DNA of 64,000 bases, from NCBI GenBank assembly GCA_949317995.1, contig OX439044.1, forward strand, positions 52,222,166-52,286,165, in the 5' to 3' direction. Source of the stretch: Acholoe squamosa. Lineage: Eukaryota > Annelida > Polychaeta > Phyllodocida > Polynoidae. Made by a program: the position numbers and the translations under genes. A model generated the notes under the pieces. The model was not told the DNA's origin, made no database searches, and worked only from the letters and a program-made list of their open reading frames with translations. Of this stretch, positions 11,862-24,195 are shown piece by piece (the stretch's first letter is position 1; each line of letters begins with the position of its first letter).

Positions 11862-12098
11862 TACCGTAAACTCCCGCGTATAAGACGCGTCCTCTACGCC
11901 AAACAAATGCCTGGGGGGTCTTATAGGATTTTTTCAAGTTTGGGGTGCGTCTTATACGAGGGGTAATTTTACTATAGAACAGTACTGGATTGACAAAAAT
12001 CACCCCTAAGAGGTGCGTCTTATACGCAAAAATGCTCCTCCCAAGAAGGGGGTGCGTCCTATACGTGCAGCGTGTCTTATACGCGGGAGTTTACGGTA
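11862..12098. mobile_element. MITE of the GTATAAGACG family, copy 3
   Basis: It begins TACCGTAAACTCCCGCG and ends CGCGGGAGTTTACGGTA, the cleanest inverted termini of the three full copies, and is collinear with copies 1 and 2. It inserts about 790 bp from copy 2 in the same orientation. It is non-coding. Confidence 0.9.
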
Positions 12099-15000
12099 GT
12101 TACCTTAAACCAGCTTACCTTTTGACTAGGTTGGTGGTAATAAATATATATACATGCAACATCATTAATTTGTATTTTATTCATTTGTCCGTGTCGCAAG
12201 TTTGTGAATCCATAAATATTGAAAACCTGGTTACATGAAGAAAAAAAAAATGTCCCAAAAGTGTATCTGAAATGTTAACAGGAAATATTTACAGTATGCT
12301 ACATACAAGAGTTGGGATCCCCAGACTAGTGTCTATGCACCACAAACCAAATGCAAGTGAATTGTATACACAGCAGTCAAGGTATGAAATAATATGACCA
12401 TCTGGATTTGTGTCCACCTCTGCCTTGGTAGTTTTTACTAACCATGCCCCACAATCCAGCTGGTCTCCGCGAATTTATACAGTGTAACATTGGCTTACAA
12501 AGTCACTAAAGCTCTGTGGGGCTTCAATAAGAAATACTGGCCTTGAGTGTGTATTTGAGGCTTGGTCATAGTGGGTGGGGCCCAGGTGGGTTATTGTACA
12601 GGGGACAGGTGGAATTGGCAGTCACCTGGCTACCAGGTGGCGGTACACCTTCAGAATAGGCACATTCAGTGATTTATCCCTATATCCTTTGTTATTTCAC
12701 TTGCTTTTTTTTCTAACCAATATCAATATATGAGACATCAGAAAATTCTGAAAGGAAAGCTGCACAGGTTTTAATAAGTGTCAGCTTTAGGTTTTATTGA
12801 TCACCAAGACTGCCATTTTCAGAAATCACAGTAAGTCCAAATAAAACTTCCGCGCCTTCAATTAATTAAACTTTCATAATAGAGCAAGGCACATTATTTC
12901 CCATATATGGTTAGGAAGTATTTTTCTAATTTTTGGAAGTCACACATTGGGAGTAATAACATTCTGCAAAGGTACACACATTTAGCAGGATGGCAGCCTA
13001 CTGATGACACATCACCCATGATATCATTATACATACAGGCACTAAAACAGATGCCAGTGTACAGTACAATATTGTAGATCACACCTCACCATGACCATTT
13101 AGCGAGCCATTTACCGAATTGTCTTTGTTCTAGCTTAATTCTCATGCAGGGGTAGACACCACCGGTCCAGTATATTTATAGCAATGTATTTCAACTATTC
13201 TATTGGCCAAATGGCCAATTATAAAGAAATTAAGAAAAAAAAAACAAGAAAGGGTTTAGTTTAAAACAGTTGAGTCAAGAGTATTGGAGAGGCAGAAAGG
13301 AAACGAGGCAAGACTAATTTTTGGGGGTTCAGTTGTAATGGAAATAGGGCTAAATGACAGGTTTTGATGGTCGAATTCTTGGAATCTCAATATAAGAAAA
13401 GCATAACCCATGAAATGTTTTTTTTCCGTCATTTATCAAAAAAAATTTCATGTAAATTGAAATACGACTCTTGGGGTCTTTGAAGGGTGTGATTGGGCAT
13501 ATGCTGTGTTATGGAATAGTTTTTTGGTGGTGAATGTAATCTGCCAGAGGCCAAAATAGAAATTGAAACTTGGTAATCATAAGAAACTCGGCTAAGGGCT
13601 AGTAGACAAGAGGTCAGAAAGGTGATGTCAAAGGCCCTTGCCTCGTTTTTAAAAATCAGCAAAGCCAAAACTACTGGCCATATTAACGATAAGATGCCCA
13701 CATCAAAGACACGGAGCTGGGTTGACCTTGGATCTATAAAACCCCAGTATCTGGACTAAGCTTTTCACTAGGTTTTACAATACTTCTGTCATAATTATGC
13801 ACATGCAAGAATGCTAGATCAAAAGTGCATTAGGCTATATGCACAGTGAGCCTCCATGTGTGGCATAACCAGCTTTTAATTGCTACTACTTCTGCTGTCC
13901 CTCACTACCTACGTACATGTAGGTAACAGACGACCAGTATGCAATAGTAGTGTGGGACCCAGAGGATGTTTTCCTATTTCCCACATTGCATTTCTGATAG
14001 AGGCTACCCATACCCCCCCCCCCCCACACACACACACTCAAACACACAGTTACATCATTCCTTTATTGGCAGTCACCTGATTTACAAATATTCCCTGAGG
14101 TAAACCCAAAATATAAGACATCGTAATGATCGATGTACAACTCTCCTTTTCTAACTGAGACCCATTTATGGTGTAAATGTCTGAATGTTTTATTCATAGG
14201 CTCTCTATCTTTATTTATTCTTTAACCTCACAATATTTGACACATATTATAAAGGCTTGTGATGGTGAGGACTTTGGACCCTGTACTTTGTTGTGTACAG
14301 TGTTTGCGTCATGAGGATATAGGCAGCAGTGCACGTGACATTACATTCTAAGAATACAAGCCAGTACACTTTCTTGGGTTCGAGCCATGGCAGGTTGCCA
14401 AAGTCATGGATATTGCTACCGCGCAATATCAGAACAGCGGCAGCCTGAGCCTACACCAATACCATGATATTACGCAAGGAATTGAGTCATGTATAAAATC
14501 TAGGGGATCTGAAAGCCTTTATCTGTCAAACTCACACATAATTTTGCCTATTGATTTGACTGATACACCACCACTCCTCATGCCCAGTGCTCTACAGTTC
14601 GTGGTAAGGATAAAAAGTTTTGATCTTGAACAATTTCCTCAAGCCCCCGCCCCACCCCCGTCCTTGTTCACCTCACTGCCTAGTCCACAAGTCCGCTGAT
14701 CGGAACCTCAGGTGGCCTCAGAAGTTACATGAGTAGTATATGATTTCACATGTAAGTACCTTACATAGAGTAATCTGCTGCTTCACCTCTCAATTCAATC
14801 CCTATTTGATAATAACGCAGCACCCTGTCACAAGACTGACATCCCTAATCCACATTACAACAAGGCTGGCACCCTCCCATAGCTTAAACTAACCAGATGT
14901 AATTTTATTCGGCCCTTTTAGTTCAATGAAATGTTGAATAAGACCTCAACACACTAAATGAACTTAGATTATGATGCAGTATGAAAGGTACACTTTTGTT

Positions 15001-15890
15001 TTCAAGTCATGGTGGAATTGAGTGGCTGTTAAAGTGTTTAAATGCCAATATCTAAGTCTGTGTTTGCAAATTCTCATCGTTTTCTTACTCTATTGAACTG
15101 CAGCTTATACACCAAACACAACTTAATGTGGCATATATGACTATCTCAAAGAGCGTGGTTTATAAATATGCAAGGTAAATAGAGCTATACTTGAATACTA
15201 AAATAATTCGAACTCAAGGTATATGGGATGTGCCTAAAGTTAGGGGCACATGCAGTTTTAGCTTTTCTTAAAACTTCATCCCAGAATCCGCTTGGACTAT
15301 TATTTTGTTGTTTCAGTGTTGCCGAAATGACGCCGGCGTAGAACCTTTAATGGCCGGCGTAGGGCCTTGGGATGCAGGTCAGAATGGCCTGGCATGATCT
15401 CAGCTTTCTAATGGTGAAAGAATTTTTCAAATCTGACAATTAGAAGCGAAGATAGGGCCATTTTTGTAAAGTTGTTTTATATGAGAGTATTTTCCCATTT
15501 CTATTCAGTTCTGATGAAGTTTATATAGGTACCTTAAAAGATCAGTGCTCATATGGCCTGCGTGAGAAGGAAATGGCCTGCGTAAGATGCCAAGACACAG
15601 GCCACATTGGCCTGCATCAATAAAAGTTTTCGACAACACTGATTGTTTGGATGTTGTTGTTTTTCATTGTTTATTTCTTTTACACTTTCCTTTTTTCATG
15701 TATATCAGCTCTTATTGACTTTAGTTTGGCAGTATACAACCGTTATAACTGTAGACACTGCATATATGAGCAGTCAAACAGAAAGGATAGCCCATGCAGC
15801 ACCCTTGAGCCTTCCATTCTGCTCACCTGCTCATATACATTTTCCAGTTCCGATGTGTAAACCCGTAATACTTATGATACATACTGTCAC

Positions 15891-16403
15891 ATGTGGTCTG
15901 ACTCATATAGCCAATATTATTGGCTTGAGGAGAGAGCCACACATGCTATTGACAATCACCAAGCCATAATTGCTGAATACCTCCTACACTTGGCGGTACT
16001 GACGTCATTGCAATTACAATACATCAATACCCATAACTTAAGGAGGAATGCCTTGAACATAATGAAAGTTAGTTCACCCAAGAAAGCAGATACCCCAACC
16101 ATACCATGGAGCCCTGACATCCTGGCACCCACGTCAAACCTAACCAAGGAGTCTAAGTCTAATTATTCCTTCCTTACCATTGATGAAACCACTGCTAGAG
16201 ATGTACTAGGCCTATCATCCACCGCCACCCAGAGACCAAGCACCACTTCAGATATCAATAAATCAGCTAACTGTGACATTCTAGATTGGGTAGAAATTCC
16301 ATGGCCTGAAATGGAGTACCCACCTGTCAATTTTGACAGTCCTAATCTACCAAGTATCACCATGTCACGTGAGGACAGAAGAACCTACAAGCCTCTGCTG
16401 TGA
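15891..16403 (+). CDS. Unrecognised 170-codon open frame, possible retroelement or gene remnant
   Basis: This frame is longer than its neighbours and has an ordinary amino-acid mixture, with Ser/Thr-rich stretches and WVEIPWPEMEYPP in the last third. I recognise no domain. It opens with an ATG but could be the end of a longer interrupted frame. An AATAAA signal follows at about 16691, 290 bp past the stop. Shortly after that comes a CTTGACAAAGGTCTGAAAAG/CCGAAACATGTCGG segment at about 16728-16762, of a type I associate with the ends of some Penelope-like or LINE-type retroelements. It lies inside the TMEM86A-like intron, on the opposite strand. It could equally be a chance frame. Confidence 0.25.
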   Translation: MWSDSYSQYYWLEERATHAIDNHQAIIAEYLLHLAVLTSLQLQYINTHNLRRNALNIMKVSSPKKADTPTIPWSPDILAPTSNLTKESKSNYSFLTIDETTARDVLGLSSTATQRPSTTSDINKSANCDILDWVEIPWPEMEYPPVNFDSPNLPSITMSREDRRTYKPLL

Positions 16404-19301
16404 GGAAACCTATAAAACCTATGAGCTATTTAACTGACCCATTATCATTATGATATATTTATGAACTCTACACAATCACACCAAGGGCCCGCTCAGTGTT
16501 TTTTGTTTCTCAATGACGTTACGAGTTTATTATTCAAATTATTTAAGGTCACCCAATCTAGGAGCCTTTTCTACTTGTTGTTAATGTATTACCCTAATGG
16601 GAGTTATTTGTTGCCATGACCACACATTGTTGAGAATAGAATCAAATACCCCGGTATTTGGACAGGCCTGAATAAGGCTCCCAACCTCTAATAAAGTACA
16701 AATTGTTAAAATTCAATTAAACTAGCCTTGACAAAGGTCTGAAAAGACCGAAACATGTCGGCACTCTAGTATATCATCTCCATGGATTATTAATTTTACA
16801 AGTGACGTCACAATCTCCTTTCACCCTTACTACTGGTATCAATAGTTGTACCGTTAATGATGATGGGGTCACCACTGTACACATGTGCCTAAATGCCCAT
16901 CTCCCTTCCAGGCATCACAGGGATAATCTTTTTATATATGAATGAAAAAACAGATTATGGCTAAATCATTAAAAGCAGGTATTTTAAAAATCAAATGAAG
17001 TAAAGGTTCCAACACCCGTTCACATTTAATGAACCTTCTAGGCATATTTCAATCAACCTGCCATAAGCTATCGATTTTAGGAAGGTGGGTGGCTGGGGGG
17101 TTATGTATGGTGACTATATACGCATAGAATAAAACACAAGTCAAACTATGAACATTCCTGCTCTGCTACATTTGTAATAGTACCGCGTAACACTCTACTT
17201 CTGTGCATATTTAATCTATTTTTCATATCAAAACTTTCAGGTTGAATCACACATGCTTACATACTCAAATGCCTTTATTGAGTCGGTTAACAGTTTTATG
17301 GTGTTTTGTCCCAGATTATGACTACAGGGAGAGTGAGTAGAAGGGTTGGGGGAGAGGGCGACCTTCAGTACTTATCGATCCCTGTCTATCAACCAGATGG
17401 CAGCCTGCCACAGACACTAGAGCTGAGGCTGTACAATACCCCAATAATAGTATGGCCATGGTGGTGGTGGCCAGTCTGCTATTCACCACCTCCATGCCCT
17501 GGACCATGGGGGGCAGCAGTAGGCCATGCAGGCACCATCAACGAGCCTACTCATTAGGCTTAGGCCAAGAAAATAACCTCCACAGTGCCGAGAAGCCGAA
17601 CCTGTATAATGTATATTCAGGCATGGGATTGAGTTTTGAAGAAATATCCGAGATGGTGTCCCTTCTCTGGGGTAGTATTTGAGATGGATTTTATAAGCTA
17701 ATAGCCTGAAAAAAATCTAAGACATACCCCCCTTTATTAATGTTAAATCATTTTTTCATTGGAACTGTTCAAATCACAAAGATGACCAATTTAGCCTTCA
17801 AATATCCAAGATTTCGGATATATCCTGAAGAATCTCAGAATAAGCCGGTTAGCCCTGTAATTGGGAGGAAGCAGTTTAGCTTCAAGCTGCACATTGAAAT
17901 GAAAATCCCTGTGGTATCAATCTAAACTGATTTGAACCCGTAAATTCATGGCTTATAGGCGACATTTTACAGTCCATGAGGTTTTTTTTACTAGTGTAAG
18001 ACAACCAATTTGCTGTCACTGGGTGCAAGTCCCATTACCCGCAGCCTATACTCAAATATTTAGGCTATACATGTGCATTGGTTTCAAATATTTGATGTCA
18101 GTTAGGTTTTGTTGAGAAAGGTCGAGTACACATACTACCGGGTCCATCGTGTACTGGTAGTACAGGGTACTACGTACTCGTAAAAATAACCACTACTAAC
18201 TCCTAGGTATTCATCTCACATGGTCGTCCATGTGACCAAGTAATCAACACCATTCTGGGTGTATGCTAGGATGTATCAAAGTCTACCCGGCTAAATATAC
18301 TCTAGCTCCAAGAAGATGCTCATTTTTCTTACAATAGTCCTTCACCTTTTCCTTAACATGCCTCTGATGACATACATCCAATACTGACGTGAACTATGGA
18401 TACTATATATCACTTCTGTTATCTGATGTATTATCTCTCCATTGATTGTCTACACTGTAGTTTTTGCACTCCTCAAACTGCAAGAATTTCCTGACAGGCA
18501 CTCAATTCTAAAACTTATCAGGTCCCTTTACAAACTAAAACTAGATTGTCGTCCCCTGTCAATAACTAGTTTTCAGACTACTGATGCTTTGATAAGGGGG
18601 TATCTGAACAAGCAATCCTAAAGTCTATGATAACAGATTTTACCATCCTGTGTAGCACTATGGGAAACGGTAACCATACAATTAATATCATAATAACTCT
18701 CTTTCTCTTCATTTTCTCCTTGTTCTTTAGCCTTTACCATGTCTGGATAGTTTGGTAATTTGAGCCATACTTGTGTATAGCTTTTCCTTTTAGCATTGTC
18801 TTCAATCCCGGACATTGTAATCATATCTTATCAATGGGCGTGACATTATCAGTATTTAACATCCTACCAGTACACATCTGCGTGTGTGCTTTGATGAGCC
18901 ATATAAAACCATTACACTATCAACACTATCAGTTACCTAACCAACCAGGTGCCCACAGCACGGGAAATGCTATCTTATATTCGTGACCTAATTATTCAGA
19001 TATTCTGATAAGGGGTGATAAGCTAGATGAACAACATCATCATCTCGAAATTACATATTCGAGTTAGTCGGCTGTTGTGTAGAGTATATATTCAGAAAAG
19101 AGGGATTGTGGTCTTGGGGGCTTGGTCTTGGGGGCTCCCTCAGAAAAGGTCTGAAATTTTTATGCCCCCCCCCCCTCCATCAAACCCCACCCCGTCCCCC
19201 GTTGATAAATACTACTACATGTACCTGTCTTTACTCAGCATCGGCCAGCGTCTATTGATACCAATTCAATAGTCTGGGGTCACCTCTACATTTTACTGGA
19301 T

Positions 19302-19556
19302 GGGTGAGTGAGTGAGTAATGGTTGTTTAACGCCAAGCCGACAGCTAAGGTCATATTCATGGCGGAAAAAGTACATTAGACATCACGTCACAAAGGAATA
19401 CATGTGCCTGTGCCCGTGCATATGGACACCAGACACATGTAAGAAAGAGGGGACAGGAAAGAGGAGATTCAAGGAACGAATATGTGCCAGTGCCCGCGCA
19501 TATGGACACCACCCACACTCAGAGAGGATAGAAAAGCAAGACATAGACCCCTTTTA
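19302..19556 (+). repeat. SINE-like repeat starting GTGAGTGAGTGAG
   Basis: The sequence GGGTGAGTGAGTGAGTAATGG followed by TTTAACGCC and CATGGCGG is close to the conserved core of a repeat widespread in molluscs and other lophotrochozoans. Downstream, an 80-bp direct duplication (ATGTGCC at 19402 and again at 19482) follows. I infer a SINE-family insertion; the exact family name is not certain. Confidence 0.5.
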
Positions 19557-21406
19557 AAGATGGCCTGGGGCTGGGGAGGCCCGTACTGGATGTGTATTCC
19601 AGTTAATTGTTTTATTGCCCCCCCTTTGATCCATACTGGTAACCAACTCAGATTGACCTAAATCCGTCACTGGTGCGGTGGGATTGTTGGTAAGGCATGA
19701 CCTATATCCGACAAGATTTTTATTCCTACGCCACAGTGCTGGGGGTATGGTGAAAGTAGTCCCAGCCAGCTATCCCAGTATCCCACCATGTCAGAGAAGG
19801 ATTCGCCAGAGAATACGAGCTGAGGTTAGATTGCCTTTGATCTAGATAAGAATCTGATTGATCTGGGATGTGTATTCGCTCTCCAAGCTCAGTCTTGGTC
19901 ACTGCCCAAGTGAAATAACTGCTGGGAGAACTAGCTCGCCGCCTCAGTGACGATGACGAGTCAGATGAAGGGAGGCGGCCAGCCCATAGTGTGTGGAGGG
20001 CTGGAGAGGGCGAGCCTGGTCTTTCCTAGACATTTTGCAGTCCCCAGCAGTACCGTTCAGTCCACATGCACAAACTATACCTTATATGAAATGCCACGAA
20101 ACATATTATTACTTTCTTTTAGTTTCATTCTACTTTTTCATTTTGGACAATTTTATTTAGATGACCTTTTCAGTCATCCACTTCAGAAATCTACAAAAAG
20201 GTTTAGAAATGGCCCATTTTCCCCCAGGAAAGTTTCATTTAGGTAAAGTGAACCATGATATACCAAAATAACTTCTTACATGTGTTCATTTAATCTTTGT
20301 TCTGTAAGAATATGCCAAATCCAGTGCAGTTTAATTTCCAGTGCAGCAATTTGTTGGGTCACAAAAAATGTGTCACAAATGATGGACACTGCCAGGGGAA
20401 CGGTGCAGGCAGTGTTTGACGTACCTAAAATTTAAAGCTCATGATGTCAGGAATACAGCTGGCCTTCAACATTAACCAGTAGAGCCTGCTATAACACTTG
20501 TGAAAATTCGGGAGCTTGTTTGGGCTTTTTTTTTTCTTACCTAAAAGTTATGGCCATTAACTTACCCCTAAAAAAAATTGTAAAAGAAAAAAAAAAATCC
20601 GACCTACCTACCCTAATTTTTTTGGCTATGTTACCTGAACACAAGAAAATTTCTTTTTGGCCTAAGTTAGTAGATCTACAATGTTACCATTACCTAATTT
20701 ACCATAATGCTAAGGGAGTGTCAGTCAAATCAGACAAATGTGTGAATTGATAATATATAATATATACCTGAGCCTGAGGTTCTGACAAACAACATTACTT
20801 AGTAGTTAGTGACATATGATATTATGCATAATCACGTCATTGAATGATTGATATTAATATACCAACAGTAACTTATTCTTAGTAAGTTCCGTAAAGAGCT
20901 AAAATTCAAACAGCATGTGACAGTCACATGTGTCCTGATCAGTGATGGGGACACTAGATGTCAAAAGCGGCCTACTCAGGCTACTGAGTACAGCTACTCA
21001 GGGTCAGGAAAGTGGGATAGGGAGTCTCACTCTGTCGTGAGATTTCGACATTTGTGCACTTGGCGCAATGCCACACAGCTGCTCTAAATTTACACCAAAA
21101 TAAAACGCAATTTACTAACTCGGTTATTTTCTACCTGAACCCAATCGATGAACTACATCATTATCTCAAATTCAGCCCCAAATCAGCGAGGTACGAAGTG
21201 ATTTAAGTGATCTGCGGAGAAAAATCCGAGCTTGTTTACATCCCGGCCAGTTCCACAACACACCCATGGCATGTGGCCCTTGTTTTGAGTAGAACGCACT
21301 ACGCTGTAGGACGTCTACACTAAACCGCCAAGGAGCCATTGTTTCTCTAGTAATAGCAGATTTAACTGTCTCAGAGTTTGTGCAAGGGGAGACGAAGTAT
21401 ACTCAC

Positions 21407-21436
21407 AACTGTCAGTGGTTTCAGGCGCTTCGTCAT
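21407..21436 (-). CDS. TMEM86A: TMEM86A-like gene, 10-codon first coding exon
   Basis: On the minus strand an ATG at 21436 in good context (A at -3) opens ten codons reading MTKRLKPLTV. These are followed at once by a consensus splice donor GTGAGT (21406-21401). The exon ends in phase 0, matching the phase-0 acceptor at 5886. Joining gives ...PLTV-LKSVGPKLVPFF, which lines up with the start of vertebrate TMEM86A (MVSPVTVVKSEGPKLVPFF), where I recall an intron near the same place. The call rests on start context, donor quality, phase and N-terminal similarity together. It implies a 15,521-bp intron. An alternative first exon elsewhere is possible, and transcript data would settle it. Confidence 0.8.
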
Positions 21437-21600
21437 TTTGACGTTTGAAGGTTGAAATCGCTGTATTTTTGCTTGTCGTGTCCGCTCCGTCCCTCTATCT
21501 AATTTGGTTTGAGTCCTCTGCCTCTCCGTGCGCAACGACGTCATTCATGACGTCATCAGTCTTTGTGTAGCTAGCGCCCGGATGTTACCCGGTCAGTGTT
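21437..21600 (-). promoter_or_regulatory. Candidate promoter/5' UTR of the TMEM86A-like gene with CRE sites
   Basis: This region immediately upstream of exon 1 is visibly richer in CpG than its surroundings. It contains a perfect palindromic CRE, TGACGTCA, at 21548-21555, about 110-120 bp upstream of the ATG. A near-perfect CRE, CGACGTCA, lies at 21536-21543. CRE elements bind CREB/ATF factors. No TATA box is evident, which fits a CpG-type promoter. The transcription start is not located. Confidence 0.55.
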
Positions 21601-21605
21601 CCCGT

Positions 21606-22617
21606 TCCCGCCACACTACACTACTCCCCAATCTGGTGGGCCCTCGAACGTCCAATCAAAGACCGACGGATGAATATTGGGGTTAGTAAGACAGAGCTCT
21701 CCCGCTGTCTCCCATAGGTTTAGCATTGTGACGGGGACTCGGCGCGCCCAGGGTTCCAGTGTGCCGTGAGGGTGTAGAATCGCAGGCTCCCATAGAGCGC
21801 AGTGTTAAACAACACATTTTCAAGAGCTATTTAAAAATATTAATCCTTGGAATAATAAAATAATTCGACCACTGGGTGAAAGGGCAGGACTCAAAGATGT
21901 TTATTCTTAGGTTTAGATATTATTCATGTGAACTCTCTTGTCGGGGGAACCTTGGATAGCCCACGCAACTTGTCAATTTTGGGCATTTTGTACTGAAACA
22001 CATGAAAACAACCCATGTTCACCCTATCAAAATAATTATTTGTATTCCTTCCACAACTTCCATATCATAGTATATGACAGAAAATGACCTAAATATAAAT
22101 CATATGTACTTAGATTTTTATTTATTGGCTCAATTTAACCACACTGACAGTGGAAAGTGAAGTCACGAATCTGAGCACTCTGTGCTTCGTGAGAGGAAAG
22201 GCCTAGCAAAGAGGGGTCAAATTGTCCAAAGTGTCCTTCGTTTCGGGAATGCTGATCGCTGCACATCTAATTTTTCTTTTAAATGATCTTGATACTGATT
22301 TAGTTCATGCCAATAGCTATCTACACATACCAGAATTATTTTTTGATTCCAAAGATTTCCATTTTAAAATTGCCGATCAACTTGCGATGTTTAACATTGC
22401 GCTCTATGGGAGCCCTCGCATTTACACCCTGGTGTAAGCTGGCCCATCTCCTATGATTAACGCGGTTCAGGAGCTCAATCTCTCGTCACCCAATACGGCG
22501 GAGTGGGATCTCTTATACTAGATTATGCCTCTTTGGTCCAATGCGGTCCTTATCACAAGTGACGTCCAGTGACCAGTGACGTCGCAAAGGAGATTGATGT
22601 ACTCCCGCCACACTACA
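21606..22617. mobile_element. Possible foldback element flanked by a 15-bp direct repeat
   Basis: A 15-bp sequence TCCCGCCACACTACA occurs in the same orientation at 21606-21620 and 22603-22617. Inside, a GGCTCCCATAGAGCGCA segment near 21788 has its near-reverse-complement TGCGCTCTATGGGAGCC near 22398, with pairing extending to about 80 bp on each side. This fits an inverted-repeat element with a long target duplication, or two independent coincidences. The 71-codon frame at 22222-22437 overlaps the right arm and is not supported as a gene. Confidence 0.45.
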
Positions 22618-22721
22618 ACGACCCTCCTAGCAGTACATTATTACGGTAAAATTGGGTAGTACTGCGCATGTTGTAGTATCACGCCCCAGGTATCACGCAC
22701 CTGCAGTTATAGAGGGGGTCT

Positions 22722-22850
22722 AGATGGGGGTCCCCATGTCCCTTGTTGATTTTAAGAAAAGCCCATGTCAAATGTCACTGACTTTGTATTTTCCTCTGTC
22801 CTTGTCACTAAGCTCCATGTCACATGTCGAATTTAAAGGAGAGCTAGCCC
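22722..22850. repeat. ATGTCGATTTTAAG-type repeat, partial copy
   Basis: It contains GGGGGTCTAGATGGGGGTCCCC and iterated CATGTC..GATTTTAAG and CATGTCACATGTCG motifs. It is clearly related to the better preserved copy at 47640-47886 and to pieces at 46585-46790, 47231-47330 and 48160-48250. Confidence 0.6.
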
Positions 22851-24195
22851 GGACAATTTCAATATGGGTACCGCTTCAAAGATCGCTATTGCAAGGCCAC
22901 CACACAACCTAGCAACCTTTTATCACCTATATTCCTAGTCTATGATGGAAGTCACAGAAGAGTTATATACAAGTTTACATCAGGGGAGTATGTTGCTGAA
23001 AGGAAACCATGCAGATATGAGCATTCAAGCATATTTTCAGGCTTGGTTGCTATGCAAAGCTGCTGTTGCTAGTCAACCACACCACTTAGAAACAAACAAA
23101 AGCAGCACTGTATTCTACTTAACTGGTTTATAGGGGGTAGGACCCACCAGATACTTTCTAGACTGCACATTTATGTAATTCAAAGTGACATCTGAATCTA
23201 TTGTCGGCCATTTTGAATTTCAGCCATATACAGCCTCGCCATTAAATTTTATGAAGTAGAAACATGCATATTCTTAATCAGCACTCTTTTTAGCACAAGA
23301 ATCAGGAGAATTGATAAAGATTTAGCATGTAAAAATATCCATTTACATAAAGAGGGAGATTATTGAAATGGAACAGCATCGTATTGGCTCAAGGTAGTGT
23401 CTTTGCGTCCAAGGCAATAACGTGTGTCATAGTCATCATGGAATTCTGTAAAATGTCTCATATTACTCAGAAAGGTTTGTCCTACATAAATCATATTAGA
23501 TATTGTGCTTAGATGGGGATAGGGGCAAGTTTTATACATGTATCTGGAGCACATTTAAGATTTTCAGTAAAAAAAAGGAACTTTGTAATTTCAATCTTCC
23601 GTCTTCCCGACTGTCTGGTACACTCAAATCTGAACTTAAAAACATGTATTAGGGCTTAATGAAAAGCTGATTATGTCTTCTGTCCAACAAGACCAATAGC
23701 TTCAGGATCCAGACAAGGTAATATAGTCTTAGAGCTTGGGGATTGAGCATACCCCTTGAATAACATGGTACCAAAATTAACCCAAAAGTGGTCTGAACCC
23801 GCACACGGATAATGAGCCAAAACCGGTAGTGCATCCCAAGATAATCAATGTTAACATCTTGAATCTTGTTCAGGGGACCCTAAGGATCGAAAAAATACCC
23901 GTCGCGTTGGGATGCGGGGGGGGTGCATGGTGGGCCCAATCAGCCCCCGACCTAATATAAGTACACGTCATAACAGCGACTCCCGGCCCACTGGTCTTCA
24001 CACAGGGCAGCATATTTTGGTTGTATTGTGTCTTGGTGTGCAATACTACCCAATTTTACCCTATATACGCTCCTTGCTCTGGGGCCTTCCATACTTCCGT
24101 GTTATCTTCGTTGCATACATAAGAGGTATGGAAAGGCGTCATCTAGCTGAAGTAATAATGTAGGCTAAATACTCCTTCTAGAAGTGGAGTTTAAT
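22851..24195. other. No gene recognised
   Basis: AT-rich sequence without recognisable coding, RNA or repeat features. All open frames are below 85 codons. Confidence 0.5.

Larger units (their letters stand above)
5886..21406 (-). other. Large intron of the TMEM86A-like gene
   Basis: The interval lies between the GTGAGT donor at 21406 and the TTTACAG acceptor ending at 5886. It is 15.5 kb long and packed with repeats listed separately: a SINE head, foldbacks, three or more GTATAAGACG elements and minisatellites. The stretches 12.1-15.6 kb, 16.8-19.3 kb and 19.6-21.4 kb contain nothing I can call. No other conserved coding exon was recognised on either strand, so the gene probably has just two coding exons. 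Confidence 0.75.

Noticed and set aside
16728-16762. Hammerhead ribozyme in the TTGACAAAGGTCTGAAAAGACCGAAAC-type segment
   Set aside because: The stem II and GAAAC parts look right, but the CUGANGA core has at least two mismatches, so cleavage is unlikely.
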